Below are positions 23,815 to 32,555 of a stretch of DNA of 45,806 bases, in pieces. The notes under the pieces are model-generated. The model searched no databases and was not told the DNA's origin. It worked only from the letters and a program-made list of their open reading frames with translations. Both the position numbers and the translations under genes were made by a program. Where the stretch lies: contig NZ_JOFL01000037.1 in the NCBI RefSeq assembly GCF_000719265.1, forward strand, positions 1 through 45,806, written 5' to 3'. This DNA is from Streptomyces roseoverticillatus. GTDB taxonomy: Bacteria; Actinomycetota; Actinomycetes; Streptomycetales; Streptomycetaceae. Every line of letters starts with the position of its first letter. The first letter of the stretch is position 1.

Positions 23815-26096
23815 CCGCCCCCACGACCGCCCCGGCGGGGCCGACCGGGCCCGCCGCCGGGTTGTTGCCCGGCACCCGCTCCTGGCTGATACGCCGCCTG
23901 GCCGCGCTGCTGACGGCGACCGTGCTCGCCTGCGGGGCCCTCTTCACGGCCTTCTACGGAGTGAGCCGGGGCGCGGACGAGGTGCCCGGCCGGACGATCC
24001 CGGCGATGGGCTACGTGGACGGAGCGGAGACGGCCCTGCGGCAATCGCTGGCGGCCGCGAAGACGACCCTGAACAGCCCTGCCGCCCCGGCGGAGGGCCC
24101 GGGCGAGGAGTACAAGGCGAAGCTCAACGCCGCTTTCCGGAGCCTGGAGAAGGCCGCCGCGGCCACCGTCGCGGGCGGCGGCAGGAACGATCTGGACACC
24201 GTGGCCGGCCAGCTCTCCTCGTACGACTACCTCATCGGGCAGGCCGCCCGCAGCCAAGCGGCCCCCGGCCGGGCCGACGAGCGGCTCCGCGACACCTATC
24301 TGCGCTACGCGGACAGCACGCTGAACCGCGAGAAGAGCGGCATCCTCGCCCGGCTGAAGGCGGTCCAGGACGAGCAGACCCGGGTTCTCGTGGCACAGAC
24401 GTCGTCCGGCCGGCTGCTGAAGTCGGCCTGGGGCGTGGCCGTCGCGCTGTGGGCCGTGCTGGTCTGGCTGCTCGCCGACACCCAGCGCTTCCTGCGCCGC
24501 CGCTTCCACCGCCGCTTCAACGGTCCCCTCGTCGGGGCCACGGTGCTGGTGGCGGCCCTCGTGCCGGTGCTTCTGCCCGCCGCCCTGCGGCTGCAGGACG
24601 ACCTCGATTGGGCCCGGGCCCACAGCATCCCCCGGGGCGGGGAGACCGCGAGCGAGCACATGGCGGCCATGCACTGGCTGACCGCCGTTCCCGCCGGGAT
24701 CCTCCTTGCGGCGGTCGTCGCCGCCGCGCTGGTCGTCCTCGGCCTCCAGCCGCGCATCGAGGAGTACCGCTTCGCCCGCGTCCCGCAGCGGCCCGGCCGG
24801 CGGATCCGTTCCTTCGAGGCCGCGACGGTGCTGCTCGCCCTGTGGCTGGTGCTGCTCTCCGCCATCGGCGCCGGCGACGTGCGCACGGTGCACAACGGAC
24901 GGATCAGCGTCCTTGCCACGTGGACCGACGCCGAGCAGGAGCACTTCCAGGCGCTGCTGGACGCGTACGCCGCGAAGTACCACGTCAACGTCGACTACCA
25001 GGGCACCACGGCCCTGCGCGAAGTGCTGCTCTCCCGGCTGAACGCGGGCAACCCCCCGGACATCGCGATCCTGCCCAGCCTCGGCGAGGTCCAGGCATAC
25101 CTGAAGGAGAAGCCCCGGCCGCGGAGCCTTCGCCCCGTCCTCAACGAGACCCTGAACGCGTACGGCCCGCTGTGGGCCCCCCGGTTCGGCAACGAGGTCT
25201 ACGCCGTCGCGGTCAAGGCCGACCTCAAGAGCATCGTCTGGTACGACCCGGCCCGCGGGCAGAGCCCGCGCGCGCTCGCGGCCCGGGGCGGCGGCCAGTG
25301 GTGCGCCGGCATGGGCGGCGACGGCACATCCGGCTGGCCGGGCACCGACTGGATCGAGGACATCCTGCTGCAGCAGAGCGGCACGGAGGCGTATGAGAAG
25401 TGGGCCCGGGGCGAGCTGCCGTGGACGGAGGGGCCCGTGCGTGATGCGTGGGAGGCGTTCGGCGGGATCTTCACCAAGGGCCCGGCTGCGGCCGCCCTGG
25501 ACAACGACTGGGGCCAGAAGATCCTCACGTCGAAGCACTGCACCCTCCAGCACCAGGCCTCCTTCGCCCGCGACGCCGACTACACCGGGCGTGCCGCCTT
25601 CGCACCCACGCGCGATGTACTGCCGGACATCGCCCGCCACCCCGCCGCCACCGAAGTCTCCGCGGACTACGCGACGCTGTTCGCGAAGAAGGGCAGCAAG
25701 AGGGGCGACGCGGCCGAGGACCTGCTGCGGTTCCTCACCACCCGGCAGGCGCAGGAGGTGTGGGCCTCCGCACTGTCCAAGGAGGAGAAGCGGAACAAGA
25801 TCACAACCCACCCGGGCCGGCCGTTCTTCGTCACGGCAGGCGCGCCCCGGCCCGACCCCGGCACCGAGCGGGTCAACGCCGCCGTCAGCAGGACGCTCGG
25901 CGGCCCGCAGCCCAAGTGCCTGGACGCCTCGGACATGATGCCGCTCCGGATGCGGTTCGCCTTCCAGCACGGGGTGCTGGATTACCTCAGCGACCCCGGC
26001 CCGGAGAAGCAGCGGCAGGTGCTGGACTATCTGGAGGGCGTGCGGAAGGAGCTGAAGGGCGCCCCGGGGGCCGCCTCGCCGCGCGTGTGCGAGTGA
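23811..26096 (+). CDS. Multi-pass membrane protein with extracytoplasmic solute-binding-like domain
   Basis: A 761-residue protein. Membrane helices are visible at about 28-48, 205-223, 242-262, 287-311 and 336-355; a helical loop of about 150 residues lies between the first two. From R364 (RISVLATWTDAEQEHFQALL) to the C-terminus it resembles a family 1 extracellular solute-binding protein: LNAGNPPDIAILPSLGEVQAY is the typical cleft strand, and WPGTDWIEDILLQ and LRFLTTRQAQEVW are typical of sugar-binding members. No ABC permease or ATPase gene is adjacent, so it is more likely a sensor than a transporter part. ATG 23811 overlaps the VWA stop. The N-terminal helices make it unlike an ordinary lipoprotein. 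It is the last gene of the cassette. Confidence 0.8.
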   Translation: MTAPTTAPAGPTGPAAGLLPGTRSWLIRRLAALLTATVLACGALFTAFYGVSRGADEVPGRTIPAMGYVDGAETALRQSLAAAKTTLNSPAAPAEGPGEEYKAKLNAAFRSLEKAAAATVAGGGRNDLDTVAGQLSSYDYLIGQAARSQAAPGRADERLRDTYLRYADSTLNREKSGILARLKAVQDEQTRVLVAQTSSGRLLKSAWGVAVALWAVLVWLLADTQRFLRRRFHRRFNGPLVGATVLVAALVPVLLPAALRLQDDLDWARAHSIPRGGETASEHMAAMHWLTAVPAGILLAAVVAAALVVLGLQPRIEEYRFARVPQRPGRRIRSFEAATVLLALWLVLLSAIGAGDVRTVHNGRISVLATWTDAEQEHFQALLDAYAAKYHVNVDYQGTTALREVLLSRLNAGNPPDIAILPSLGEVQAYLKEKPRPRSLRPVLNETLNAYGPLWAPRFGNEVYAVAVKADLKSIVWYDPARGQSPRALAARGGGQWCAGMGGDGTSGWPGTDWIEDILLQQSGTEAYEKWARGELPWTEGPVRDAWEAFGGIFTKGPAAAALDNDWGQKILTSKHCTLQHQASFARDADYTGRAAFAPTRDVLPDIARHPAATEVSADYATLFAKKGSKRGDAAEDLLRFLTTRQAQEVWASALSKEEKRNKITTHPGRPFFVTAGAPRPDPGTERVNAAVSRTLGGPQPKCLDASDMMPLRMRFAFQHGVLDYLSDPGPEKQRQVLDYLEGVRKELKGAPGAASPRVCE

Positions 26097-26111
26097 CCCC
26101 GGCCGGGCGGG

Positions 26112-27959
26112 CTACTTCGCCAGGTCGTCCGGGCAGCCCGTCCCGCGCGGCAGCTTGTAGCGCGCCACGACGTGGTACGTGCCCGCCTTCGGGGCGTGCA
26201 GCAGCGTCCAGTCGTCCTCCGGCCGGTCCTCGCGGGCCTCCTGGACCTCCTTGGACAGGCAGCCGTTGACGTTGACCGGCGGCTCGCCGCGCGGCCCCGC
26301 CTTCGGCGGCTGGACGTCCTTGCCGTCCTTGTCGACCAGGCCGAGCCACGGGGAGTACGGGATGCGGATGAGGACCGGGCCCGGCTTGTTCACGGTGATC
26401 GTGAGGCCCTCGGCGTCCGTGCGCTCCACGACCGCCGGGGGGTCGGCGAGGGGCGTCGGCGCCTCGACCTCGAACAGCCGCCAGTTGTCGTCGGACCACA
26501 CCTCGCGCAGGTACGGCTGGCCCTTGGTGACGAGCTTGGCCTCGTCGACGGCCGCGTGGTCCGGCTCGCCGGCGGGCAGCACCACGTAGCGCACGGCCCA
26601 GCGGTCGAGCCAGGCGCGGTAGCTGGAGGAGGTGAGCATGCCCGGCTCGTAGAAGAGCGGGTTGCGCTCGCGGTCGGCCTGCCGGTTCCAGCCGCGGGCG
26701 AGGTTCACGTACGGGGTGAGGGCCGAGGACTCGCGGTGGCTGCGGGCCGGCACGACCTCGACGCGGCCGCGCGCCGCGTCGGCCTGCTGCAGCCGGTGCA
26801 CCAGGGGCGCGAGCTCGCGCGCCCAGGACGCGGCGGGCGTGGTGTGCATGATGTCGCCGATGGAGACGGCGAGCTGCCAGATCGTGCACGTGGCGAGGGC
26901 GGCGATCAGTGCCGTCCAGCGCAGGCCGCTCTTCAGCAGCTCGGCCGGGCGCGGCACCTTCAGCTCCGGCAGTGCCGCGACCAGCACCGTACCGCCGAAG
27001 ATCATGCCGAGCCGGGAGACGTTGGTGCCGATCTGGGAGGGGATGAGCCACACCAGCAGGACGGCCAGGACGTAGAGCGCCGAGGCCGTCCGGACCGTGC
27101 GCCACTCCTTGGGGACGAACAGCACCCCGAAGACGCCGCTCAGCAGCGGCAGGATCGCCGAGACGAAGGCCATCGGCTGCTGGCCCGAGAACGGGAACAG
27201 CCATGCCGAGAGACCCACCACGACGGCCGGGGAGACACCCAGCGCGTACGCCGCCGGGCGGCGCTTGCCCAGCCACAGGGCGGCCGCGACGAAGCCCACG
27301 AACAGGCCGGCGACCGGGCTCGACGCCGTCGCCAGCGCGGCAGCCAGCGCGGCGAGGCCGGCACGGACCCAGCGGTACTTGCCCTCCGAGCGCCAGCGCA
27401 TCGGCCAGGCGAAGATCACGGCGACGGCCGCCAGGCCGAACATCGTGCCGAGCCCGAAAGTGACCCGGCCGGAGATCGCGTTGCAGGTCAGCGCGAAGGT
27501 GCCGTACAGGGCCGGCACGAGCGGCCGGCGCACCACCCTGCTGCGCACGAGCAGCAGGGCGAGCAGCCCGGCGGAGAGCGTGCCCGCGATCATCATCGTG
27601 GTGCGGACGCCGATGCTGGCCATCAGGTACGGCGAGATCACGCTGTACGAGACGGGGTGCATGCCGCCGTACCAGGCGAGGTTGTACGCCGAGTCGGGGT
27701 GCTGGCCCACGAACTCCGCCCACGCGTCCTGGGCGGCCAGGTCGCCGCCGCTGTTCGCGAACACGAACACCCAGATCACGTGCGCCACGGCCGCGATGAC
27801 CAGCGTGGTCAGCACGGGGCGGCCGGCCAGGGCGCGGCCGGCGCGGGTCAGGCGCTCGCGGAAGGCGGAGGGCGGTGCTATCCCGGCGGGGGTGCGCCCG
27901 TCCTGCTGGTCACCCGGCTCGTCCGGCTTGTCGGCCCGTGCCGGGCCCACGGTGGTCAC
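26112..27959 (-). CDS. Polytopic membrane protein, GT-C glycosyltransferase-like
   Basis: A 615-residue protein with a polar N-terminal tail (1-47), about ten to eleven membrane helices between 48 and 400, and a C-terminal extracytoplasmic domain of about 200 residues with beta-rich segments and two Cys (NGCLSKEV and GTGCPDD). After the first helix comes an extracytoplasmic loop with GGDLAAQDAW and YNLAWYGGMHPVSY; acidic residues in this loop are the place of the catalytic site in GT-C polyprenyl-phosphate-sugar transferases. I infer a glycosyltransferase-like role in cell envelope assembly, but no specific substrate. GTG 27959 has a GGGGAGAG site. It converges with the four-gene cassette, with stops 15 bp apart, and lies downstream of the carboxypeptidase gene on the same strand. 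Confidence 0.65.
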   Translation of the reverse strand: MTTVGPARADKPDEPGDQQDGRTPAGIAPPSAFRERLTRAGRALAGRPVLTTLVIAAVAHVIWVFVFANSGGDLAAQDAWAEFVGQHPDSAYNLAWYGGMHPVSYSVISPYLMASIGVRTTMMIAGTLSAGLLALLLVRSRVVRRPLVPALYGTFALTCNAISGRVTFGLGTMFGLAAVAVIFAWPMRWRSEGKYRWVRAGLAALAAALATASSPVAGLFVGFVAAALWLGKRRPAAYALGVSPAVVVGLSAWLFPFSGQQPMAFVSAILPLLSGVFGVLFVPKEWRTVRTASALYVLAVLLVWLIPSQIGTNVSRLGMIFGGTVLVAALPELKVPRPAELLKSGLRWTALIAALATCTIWQLAVSIGDIMHTTPAASWARELAPLVHRLQQADAARGRVEVVPARSHRESSALTPYVNLARGWNRQADRERNPLFYEPGMLTSSSYRAWLDRWAVRYVVLPAGEPDHAAVDEAKLVTKGQPYLREVWSDDNWRLFEVEAPTPLADPPAVVERTDAEGLTITVNKPGPVLIRIPYSPWLGLVDKDGKDVQPPKAGPRGEPPVNVNGCLSKEVQEAREDRPEDDWTLLHAPKAGTYHVVARYKLPRGTGCPDDLAK

Positions 27960-28050
27960 TGCGGCTCTCCCCGTCTTCCCCCGACGTCTTCCCCCATCGT
28001 CACGCTGTCACGGACTTTCGGGTAGCGCACGGCGCGGCGCCGTACTCAAA

Positions 28051-28078
28051 CCCTCGCGACGCTAGCACGCCGCGAGGG
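28051..28078. other. Inverted repeat in the carboxypeptidase-membrane protein gap
   Basis: CCCTCGCG (28051-28058) and CGCGAGGG (28071-28078) form a perfect 8-bp stem with a 12-nt loop. It could be a second terminator for the carboxypeptidase gene or an operator for the downstream membrane protein gene. Confidence 0.4.
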
Positions 28079-28081
28079 ACC

Positions 28082-28109
28082 GGCAGGGGCGGTGACCACC
28101 GCCCCTGCC
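28082..28109 (-). terminator. Terminator of the D,D-carboxypeptidase gene
   Basis: GGCAGGGGCGGTG (28082-28094) and its exact complement (28097-28109) form a 13-bp GC-rich stem with a minimal loop, 18 bp past the stop codon. There is no clear U tract, as is common in Streptomyces. Confidence 0.65.
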
Positions 28110-28127
28110 CGCGTCAGGCGACGCTCG

Positions 28128-31100
28128 TCAGCCGAGACGGGTCAGCTTCGACCCGAAGCCCGGCTCGGCCAGGGCCGACTTCAGCGCCACCGGCACCCGC
28201 ACCTGGCCCGGGCCGCTGCCCACGGTCAGCATGCCGACCTCGGCACCGGACTTCGCCGTGTGCGGCAGCTTGTGGCCGCCGTCGTTCAGCGCCAGGCCGA
28301 CCGTCAGGCCGGACCAGCCGACCGCGGTGACGTCCTTGGTCGCCACGACCGGGGTACGGCCGCCGAGGCCGTCGTCCACGGCGCCCACGACGTCGCCCTT
28401 CTTGACGACCGTCTTCGCCTCCAGCGCCTTCTTCGCGGACTCGATCGCGTCCTTGGTCGCCGCGACCACCGAGTCGATGATCGGCGTCTTGTGCTGCGCC
28501 AGCACCGCGCCGATGATCAGCTGCGTCGTGCCGCCGATCTTCTTCTCCGCGGCGAAGAGCAGGTTGCCGCCGGCCGCCGTGGTCGTGCCCGTCTTGATGC
28601 CGGTGCCGTACAGCGGAACGATCGGGTTGAAGTTCTTCTGCTTCTCGCCGTTGCTGTCGATGTACTCCGTCAGCCCCGAGATCTCCCGGAAGACCGGGTC
28701 CGCCATGGCCTTCCTGCCCAGCTTGACCAGGTCCTTCGCCGTGCTCTTCGTTGTCGCGTCGAAGCCGCTCGGGTCGGTGAAGTTCGTGTTCACCATGCCC
28801 AGCTCCTTGGCGGTGTCGTTCATCTTCTTGACGAACGCATCCTCGGAACCGGCGTCCCAGCGGGCCAGCAGCTTGGCGATGTTGTTCGCCGACGGCAGCA
28901 TCAGCGCTTCCAGCGCCTCGTACTCCGAGAGCTTCTGGTTCTCGGTCACCCGGACCAGGGACTCGCCCTCGGGCTTGCCCTTCTGGTAGTCGCTCACCGC
29001 CTTGGCGTCGACCGTCATCAGGGCGCCCTTCTTGTCGCCCTTCTGCATCGGGTGGTCGCGAAGGGTGATGTACGCGGTCATCACCTTGGTGACGCTCGCG
29101 ATCGGGACGGGCTTCTCCTCGCCGTACTCGCCCAGGCTGCCGAGGCCGTCGACCTCGACGTACGCCTGGCCGGACGTCGGCCACGTCATCTGCGCCTTGT
29201 CACCGTCGAACTTGAACGCCTTGTTCGCCGTGAGCACCAGCTTCGGCTCCGGCAGCGGGCGGAACGCCTGCACCACGCAGAAGACGATCGCCAGCAGGAT
29301 CACGAGCGGGGTCCAGATCTTGACCCGGCGCAGGACCGTGCGGACCGGCGTCTCCGGCGGCGGAGGCGTGTTCGTCAGCTGCGCCAGCAGGTCCAGCGGC
29401 GCGGCGGGGGTGCCGGGGGCGGATGCGCCTTCCGGCTTGGGGGACGGCTCCTTCGGCGGGGCGACGCTGACCGGGATGGCCGGCTTGGCGGGGGCGCTCG
29501 CCTTAGCGGCGGGCGGGGTCGCCTTGGCGGCGGGCTCGGCCGGGGCGGCCTTCTTGGCGGCCTTCTTGGCGGCGTCCTTGGCGGCGTCGGACTTCAGCGG
29601 TACGAACTGGCTGGTCCGCTCGGAGTCGGAGTCCTCGCGCGGGGCGGCCTTGGCGGGGCCGGCCTTGGGCGCACCGGCCTTGGGCTCGGGCACCTTGGGG
29701 GCCTTCATCAGCGCGGTCGGCTGATCGTCGGAGGAAGGCTCAGCGGAGGGCTTGGCGGACGCCTTGTCGGAGGACTTGGCAGCCGCGTCACCCTTGGGCC
29801 GGACCGCACCGAAGACGGCGGTGGCCTGGTCGGCGGGCGCGGAGGGCTTGTCCTTACCGGAAGCGGGGGCCGGGGCCTTGCCGTTACCGGAAGACGCGCC
29901 CTTCGGCGCCGCGGCGGACTCCCCGTCCTTCGGCCGGACCGTACGGAACACGGCGGTGGCCTGGTCGGGGGACGCGGCGGGCTTGTCCTTACCGGAAGCG
30001 GAGGCGGGGGCCTTGCCGTTACCGGAAGGGGAGCCGTTCGCGGGCCGGTCGGCAGCGGCGGGCTTGGCGGCCTCGCCATCGCCGGCGGCCTCGCCGCCCT
30101 TCGGGCGGACCGTACGGAAGACGGACGTGGCCCGGTCGCCGGACGCGGCGGGCTTGTCCTTACCGGAAGCGGAGCCCTTCCCGCTATCGGAAGGGGAGCC
30201 GTTCGCGGGCCGGTCCGCAGCGGCGGACTTGGCGGCCTCGCCATCGCCGGCGGCCTCGCCGCCCTTCGGACGGACCGTACGGAAGACGGACGTGGCCCGG
30301 TCGCCCGACGCCGCGGGCTTGTCCTCACCGGAAGCGGAGCCCTTGCCTGAAGCGGAGGGCTCGTTCTTCGCGGGCTTTGCGGGCTTCGAGGACTCGGCGT
30401 CATCGGCCGGCGCAGTGTCCTTCGCCCGGAGCGCGCCGAAAACAGCCGCGGCGCGGTCACCGGAAGCCGGGGCCTTGCCCTCACCGGAGGGCGCACCGTT
30501 CGCGGGCCGGTCCGCGGCAGCAGACTCGGCGGCGCCGTCCGCCTTCGGCCGGACCGTACGGAACACAGCCGTGGCCCGGTCACCCGACGCCGCAGGCTTG
30601 TCCTCGCCGGAGGCGGAGCCCTTGCCGTCGCCCTCGGGGCGCGCAGCACCGGAGGCGGCCTTGCCGGAAGGCGCGCCGTTCGCCCGCGCGGCACCCGCGT
30701 CCTTGCCGGAAGGGCTGCCGTTCACGGGCCGGTCGCCGTCGGCTTCGACCTCGGCCTCGTCCTCGTCCTCGTCCTTCGAGCGCGCGGACGCGCCGGACGC
30801 GCCGGACGCCCGGGACGACTCGGCGGACTCGCCCGCCTCATCCGGTTCGTCCCCGTCCGTTCCGGCCACCCACGCCGCCACCGCCGCCTTCAGCCGTGCG
30901 TCACCGCCGACCGGACGGCCCGAGTCGGCCTTTGCGATCGCATCGGCCTCAGCGGACGCCGCGGACACTTCCTTACGGCCGCCTTCGGCGGCATCCGCGG
31001 CATCGGCGGCATCCGCTTTCCCGGACGGCTTTCCGGAGGATTCCCGGAAAACCCCGAGTCGCGGGTCGTGCTCGCCGCGCGTCGTCTCCCCCGACGACTT

Positions 31101-31136
31101 CCGCTGCTCCGACTTGCCGGGGGACTCGCCCGCCAC
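28128..31136 (-). CDS. D-alanyl-D-alanine carboxypeptidase with long repetitive cytoplasmic N-terminus
   Basis: A 1002-residue type II membrane protein. Residues 1-607 are cytoplasmic and low in complexity (Ala, Gly, Ser, Lys, Pro, Asp). One membrane helix lies at about 608-625 (WTPLVILLAIVFCVVQAF), then an S11 (PBP5-type) peptidase domain outside the membrane: S681-VT-K684, S749-A-N751 and K848-T-G850 are the three penicillin-binding motifs. It removes the terminal D-Ala of peptidoglycan stems. The N-terminal region has six repeats of a unit with DKPAASGDRATAVFRTVRPK-like cores plus PTALMK and RTSQFVPL. Most S11 enzymes have only a signal peptide here, so the extension of about 600 residues is the odd feature. 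GTG 31136 was chosen because GAGGAGG lies just upstream; the longer frame has no such site. Confidence 0.9.
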   Translation of the reverse strand: MAGESPGKSEQRKSSGETTRGEHDPRLGVFRESSGKPSGKADAADAADAAEGGRKEVSAASAEADAIAKADSGRPVGGDARLKAAVAAWVAGTDGDEPDEAGESAESSRASGASGASARSKDEDEDEAEVEADGDRPVNGSPSGKDAGAARANGAPSGKAASGAARPEGDGKGSASGEDKPAASGDRATAVFRTVRPKADGAAESAAADRPANGAPSGEGKAPASGDRAAAVFGALRAKDTAPADDAESSKPAKPAKNEPSASGKGSASGEDKPAASGDRATSVFRTVRPKGGEAAGDGEAAKSAAADRPANGSPSDSGKGSASGKDKPAASGDRATSVFRTVRPKGGEAAGDGEAAKPAAADRPANGSPSGNGKAPASASGKDKPAASPDQATAVFRTVRPKDGESAAAPKGASSGNGKAPAPASGKDKPSAPADQATAVFGAVRPKGDAAAKSSDKASAKPSAEPSSDDQPTALMKAPKVPEPKAGAPKAGPAKAAPREDSDSERTSQFVPLKSDAAKDAAKKAAKKAAPAEPAAKATPPAAKASAPAKPAIPVSVAPPKEPSPKPEGASAPGTPAAPLDLLAQLTNTPPPPETPVRTVLRRVKIWTPLVILLAIVFCVVQAFRPLPEPKLVLTANKAFKFDGDKAQMTWPTSGQAYVEVDGLGSLGEYGEEKPVPIASVTKVMTAYITLRDHPMQKGDKKGALMTVDAKAVSDYQKGKPEGESLVRVTENQKLSEYEALEALMLPSANNIAKLLARWDAGSEDAFVKKMNDTAKELGMVNTNFTDPSGFDATTKSTAKDLVKLGRKAMADPVFREISGLTEYIDSNGEKQKNFNPIVPLYGTGIKTGTTTAAGGNLLFAAEKKIGGTTQLIIGAVLAQHKTPIIDSVVAATKDAIESAKKALEAKTVVKKGDVVGAVDDGLGGRTPVVATKDVTAVGWSGLTVGLALNDGGHKLPHTAKSGAEVGMLTVGSGPGQVRVPVALKSALAEPGFGSKLTRLG
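29780..30610 (-). repeat. In-gene repeats with Thr-x-x-Phe cores
   Basis: Within the carboxypeptidase gene, six imperfect copies of about 40-65 codons each repeat GDRAT(A/S)VFRTVRPK and DRPANG(S/A)PSG blocks; the third and fourth are nearly identical at DNA level. One copy has Ala instead of the central Thr (GDRAAAVF). T189 is the first of the Thr positions. Confidence 0.8.
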
Positions 31137-31397
31137 CGATGCCTCCTCGAATTCCACGCGATACGCCACCGCGGGGTGCACCGCACCCCGCAGGCCGAAC
31201 CTTCTCAAACGCTTACCAGTGTCCTGTGCCGGAGCCCCGTCACCGCGCAACCGCACCGCCAGAAGGGATGGACCGGGCCCACCGTCGTGCTAGACGAGAC
31301 GACATACCTACCGGTTCCCACCCGAAGCCACCACGCACTCTCGACAGACCAATGTGAGAGGGGTCACCCTGTCAGTCATCCACGCGGGGAGGCATGG

Positions 31398-32174
31398 ATG
31401 GGCAGGAGCCGCAGAACAATTCCGGAGGAGCTTCTGCTGCTCGCTTTGGACCCGGCCACGGGAACCACGGCGCAGCCGCAGTCGCTCGACCTGGGTCTCG
31501 CCGGGGCACAGCTAGTGGAGCTGGCTCTGGCTGGACGGATAGCCCCAGACGGGGATCGTATCGCCGTGGTGATGCCGCGGCCGACAGGAGAGCCGACGCT
31601 GGACACCGCGCTCGAACTGCTGCGCCGCCGCGGCAGTCCGGTCCGCGCCGTCCACTGGATCGGCGGGCCCCGGCTGGGGCTGCGCCAGACGTATCTCACG
31701 CACCTGGAGCGGTGCGGCATGGTGCATGCCGTGGCGGGCCACATGTGCGGGGTGCTGCCGACGACGCGCTATCAGGCGACGGACACCGCGATCAGCCGGG
31801 AGATCAGGGCCCGGCTGGACAGCGCGATCCGCACCGGCGTCCCGCCGGACCCGCGGACCGCGGCGCTCGCCGCCCTGGCCCACGCGGTGGGTCTCGGCAA
31901 GCACCTCTACCCGGGCAACGAGGGGCGGTCGTCCCGCTCCCGGCTGCGGGATCTGATCCGGCACGACCCGATGGGCGGCCTCGTGGCGCACGCCGTGATG
32001 GACGTGCAGAACGGCGTCGCGGCGCAGCCGCGGCGGGCCCCGGCGGCGGCCGGTTCCGGTTCGGGCGGCCACGGCGGCGGATCCGGGCGGCGGACGTCCG
32101 TCCGCGGCGGAGCGGCGGCCGGTCAGCAGGCGTCCCAGGGGGCGCCCGTGATGGCCCGCGCCGGCGCCTCGTGA
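31398..32174 (+). CDS. GPP34 (GOLPH3-like) phosphoprotein
   Basis: A 258-residue protein of the GPP34 family, related to the eukaryotic Golgi protein GOLPH3, which binds phosphatidylinositol-4-phosphate. The pattern PEELLLLALDP, then LAGAQLVELALAGRI with a short hairpin, and DSAIRTGVPPDPRTAALAAL is typical. Residues 200-258 are a Gly/Ala/Arg/Ser-rich tail, probably disordered and basic enough to touch membranes. Streptomyces carry many such genes and their role is unknown. ATG 31398 follows a GGGAGG site; another ATG 4 bp upstream is out of frame. Confidence 0.88.
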   Translation: MGRSRRTIPEELLLLALDPATGTTAQPQSLDLGLAGAQLVELALAGRIAPDGDRIAVVMPRPTGEPTLDTALELLRRRGSPVRAVHWIGGPRLGLRQTYLTHLERCGMVHAVAGHMCGVLPTTRYQATDTAISREIRARLDSAIRTGVPPDPRTAALAALAHAVGLGKHLYPGNEGRSSRSRLRDLIRHDPMGGLVAHAVMDVQNGVAAQPRRAPAAAGSGSGGHGGGSGRRTSVRGGAAAGQQASQGAPVMARAGAS

Positions 32175-32555
32175 AGGCCCCGCACATGCCCTTCTGGAAC
32201 AGCGCGACGCACCACAGCACGTTTGCGTAACACTCCGGTTCGACCGCACGGCAGCGCATCGCACGGCAGCGCACGGCACGACGGCGCACCGCACGACATC
32301 CGCATCACCCTCAGAGCTCGACCGACCGCAGAGCAGTTCCCCCGGCCCGGTTCGGGAGCCGCGATATCGCGCGGGGTGGTGGTCCGGCCGCCCGGGACGG
32401 CGGTCCGGTCCACCACCCCGCGCACATGCACGGGACGATGCACGGTCCGATGCGGCCGACCCCGGCAAACCGTTCACCGCAGGCGGACTCTGTGTCGCAT
32501 TTTCCAGCGCCGCCCCGGCATGTGGTGGCAGGCTGCGAGGTCAGGAGACAGCAGC
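32175..32555. other. 381-bp intergenic region with simple repeats and a strong dyad
   Basis: No gene is supported. 32249-32310 is a run of GCACGGCA/GCGCA-type simple repeats, and a 14-bp perfect inverted repeat follows at 32369-32423. The first XRE regulator starts after AGGAG at 32543. Confidence 0.65.
32369..32423. terminator. 14-bp perfect inverted repeat, probable terminator of the GPP34 gene
   Basis: GCGCGGGGTGGTGG (32369-32382) and its exact complement (32410-32423) enclose 27 nt that can pair further through CCGG elements. It is about 195 bp past the GPP34 stop and 130 bp before the regulator start, so a regulatory role is also possible. Confidence 0.45.
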
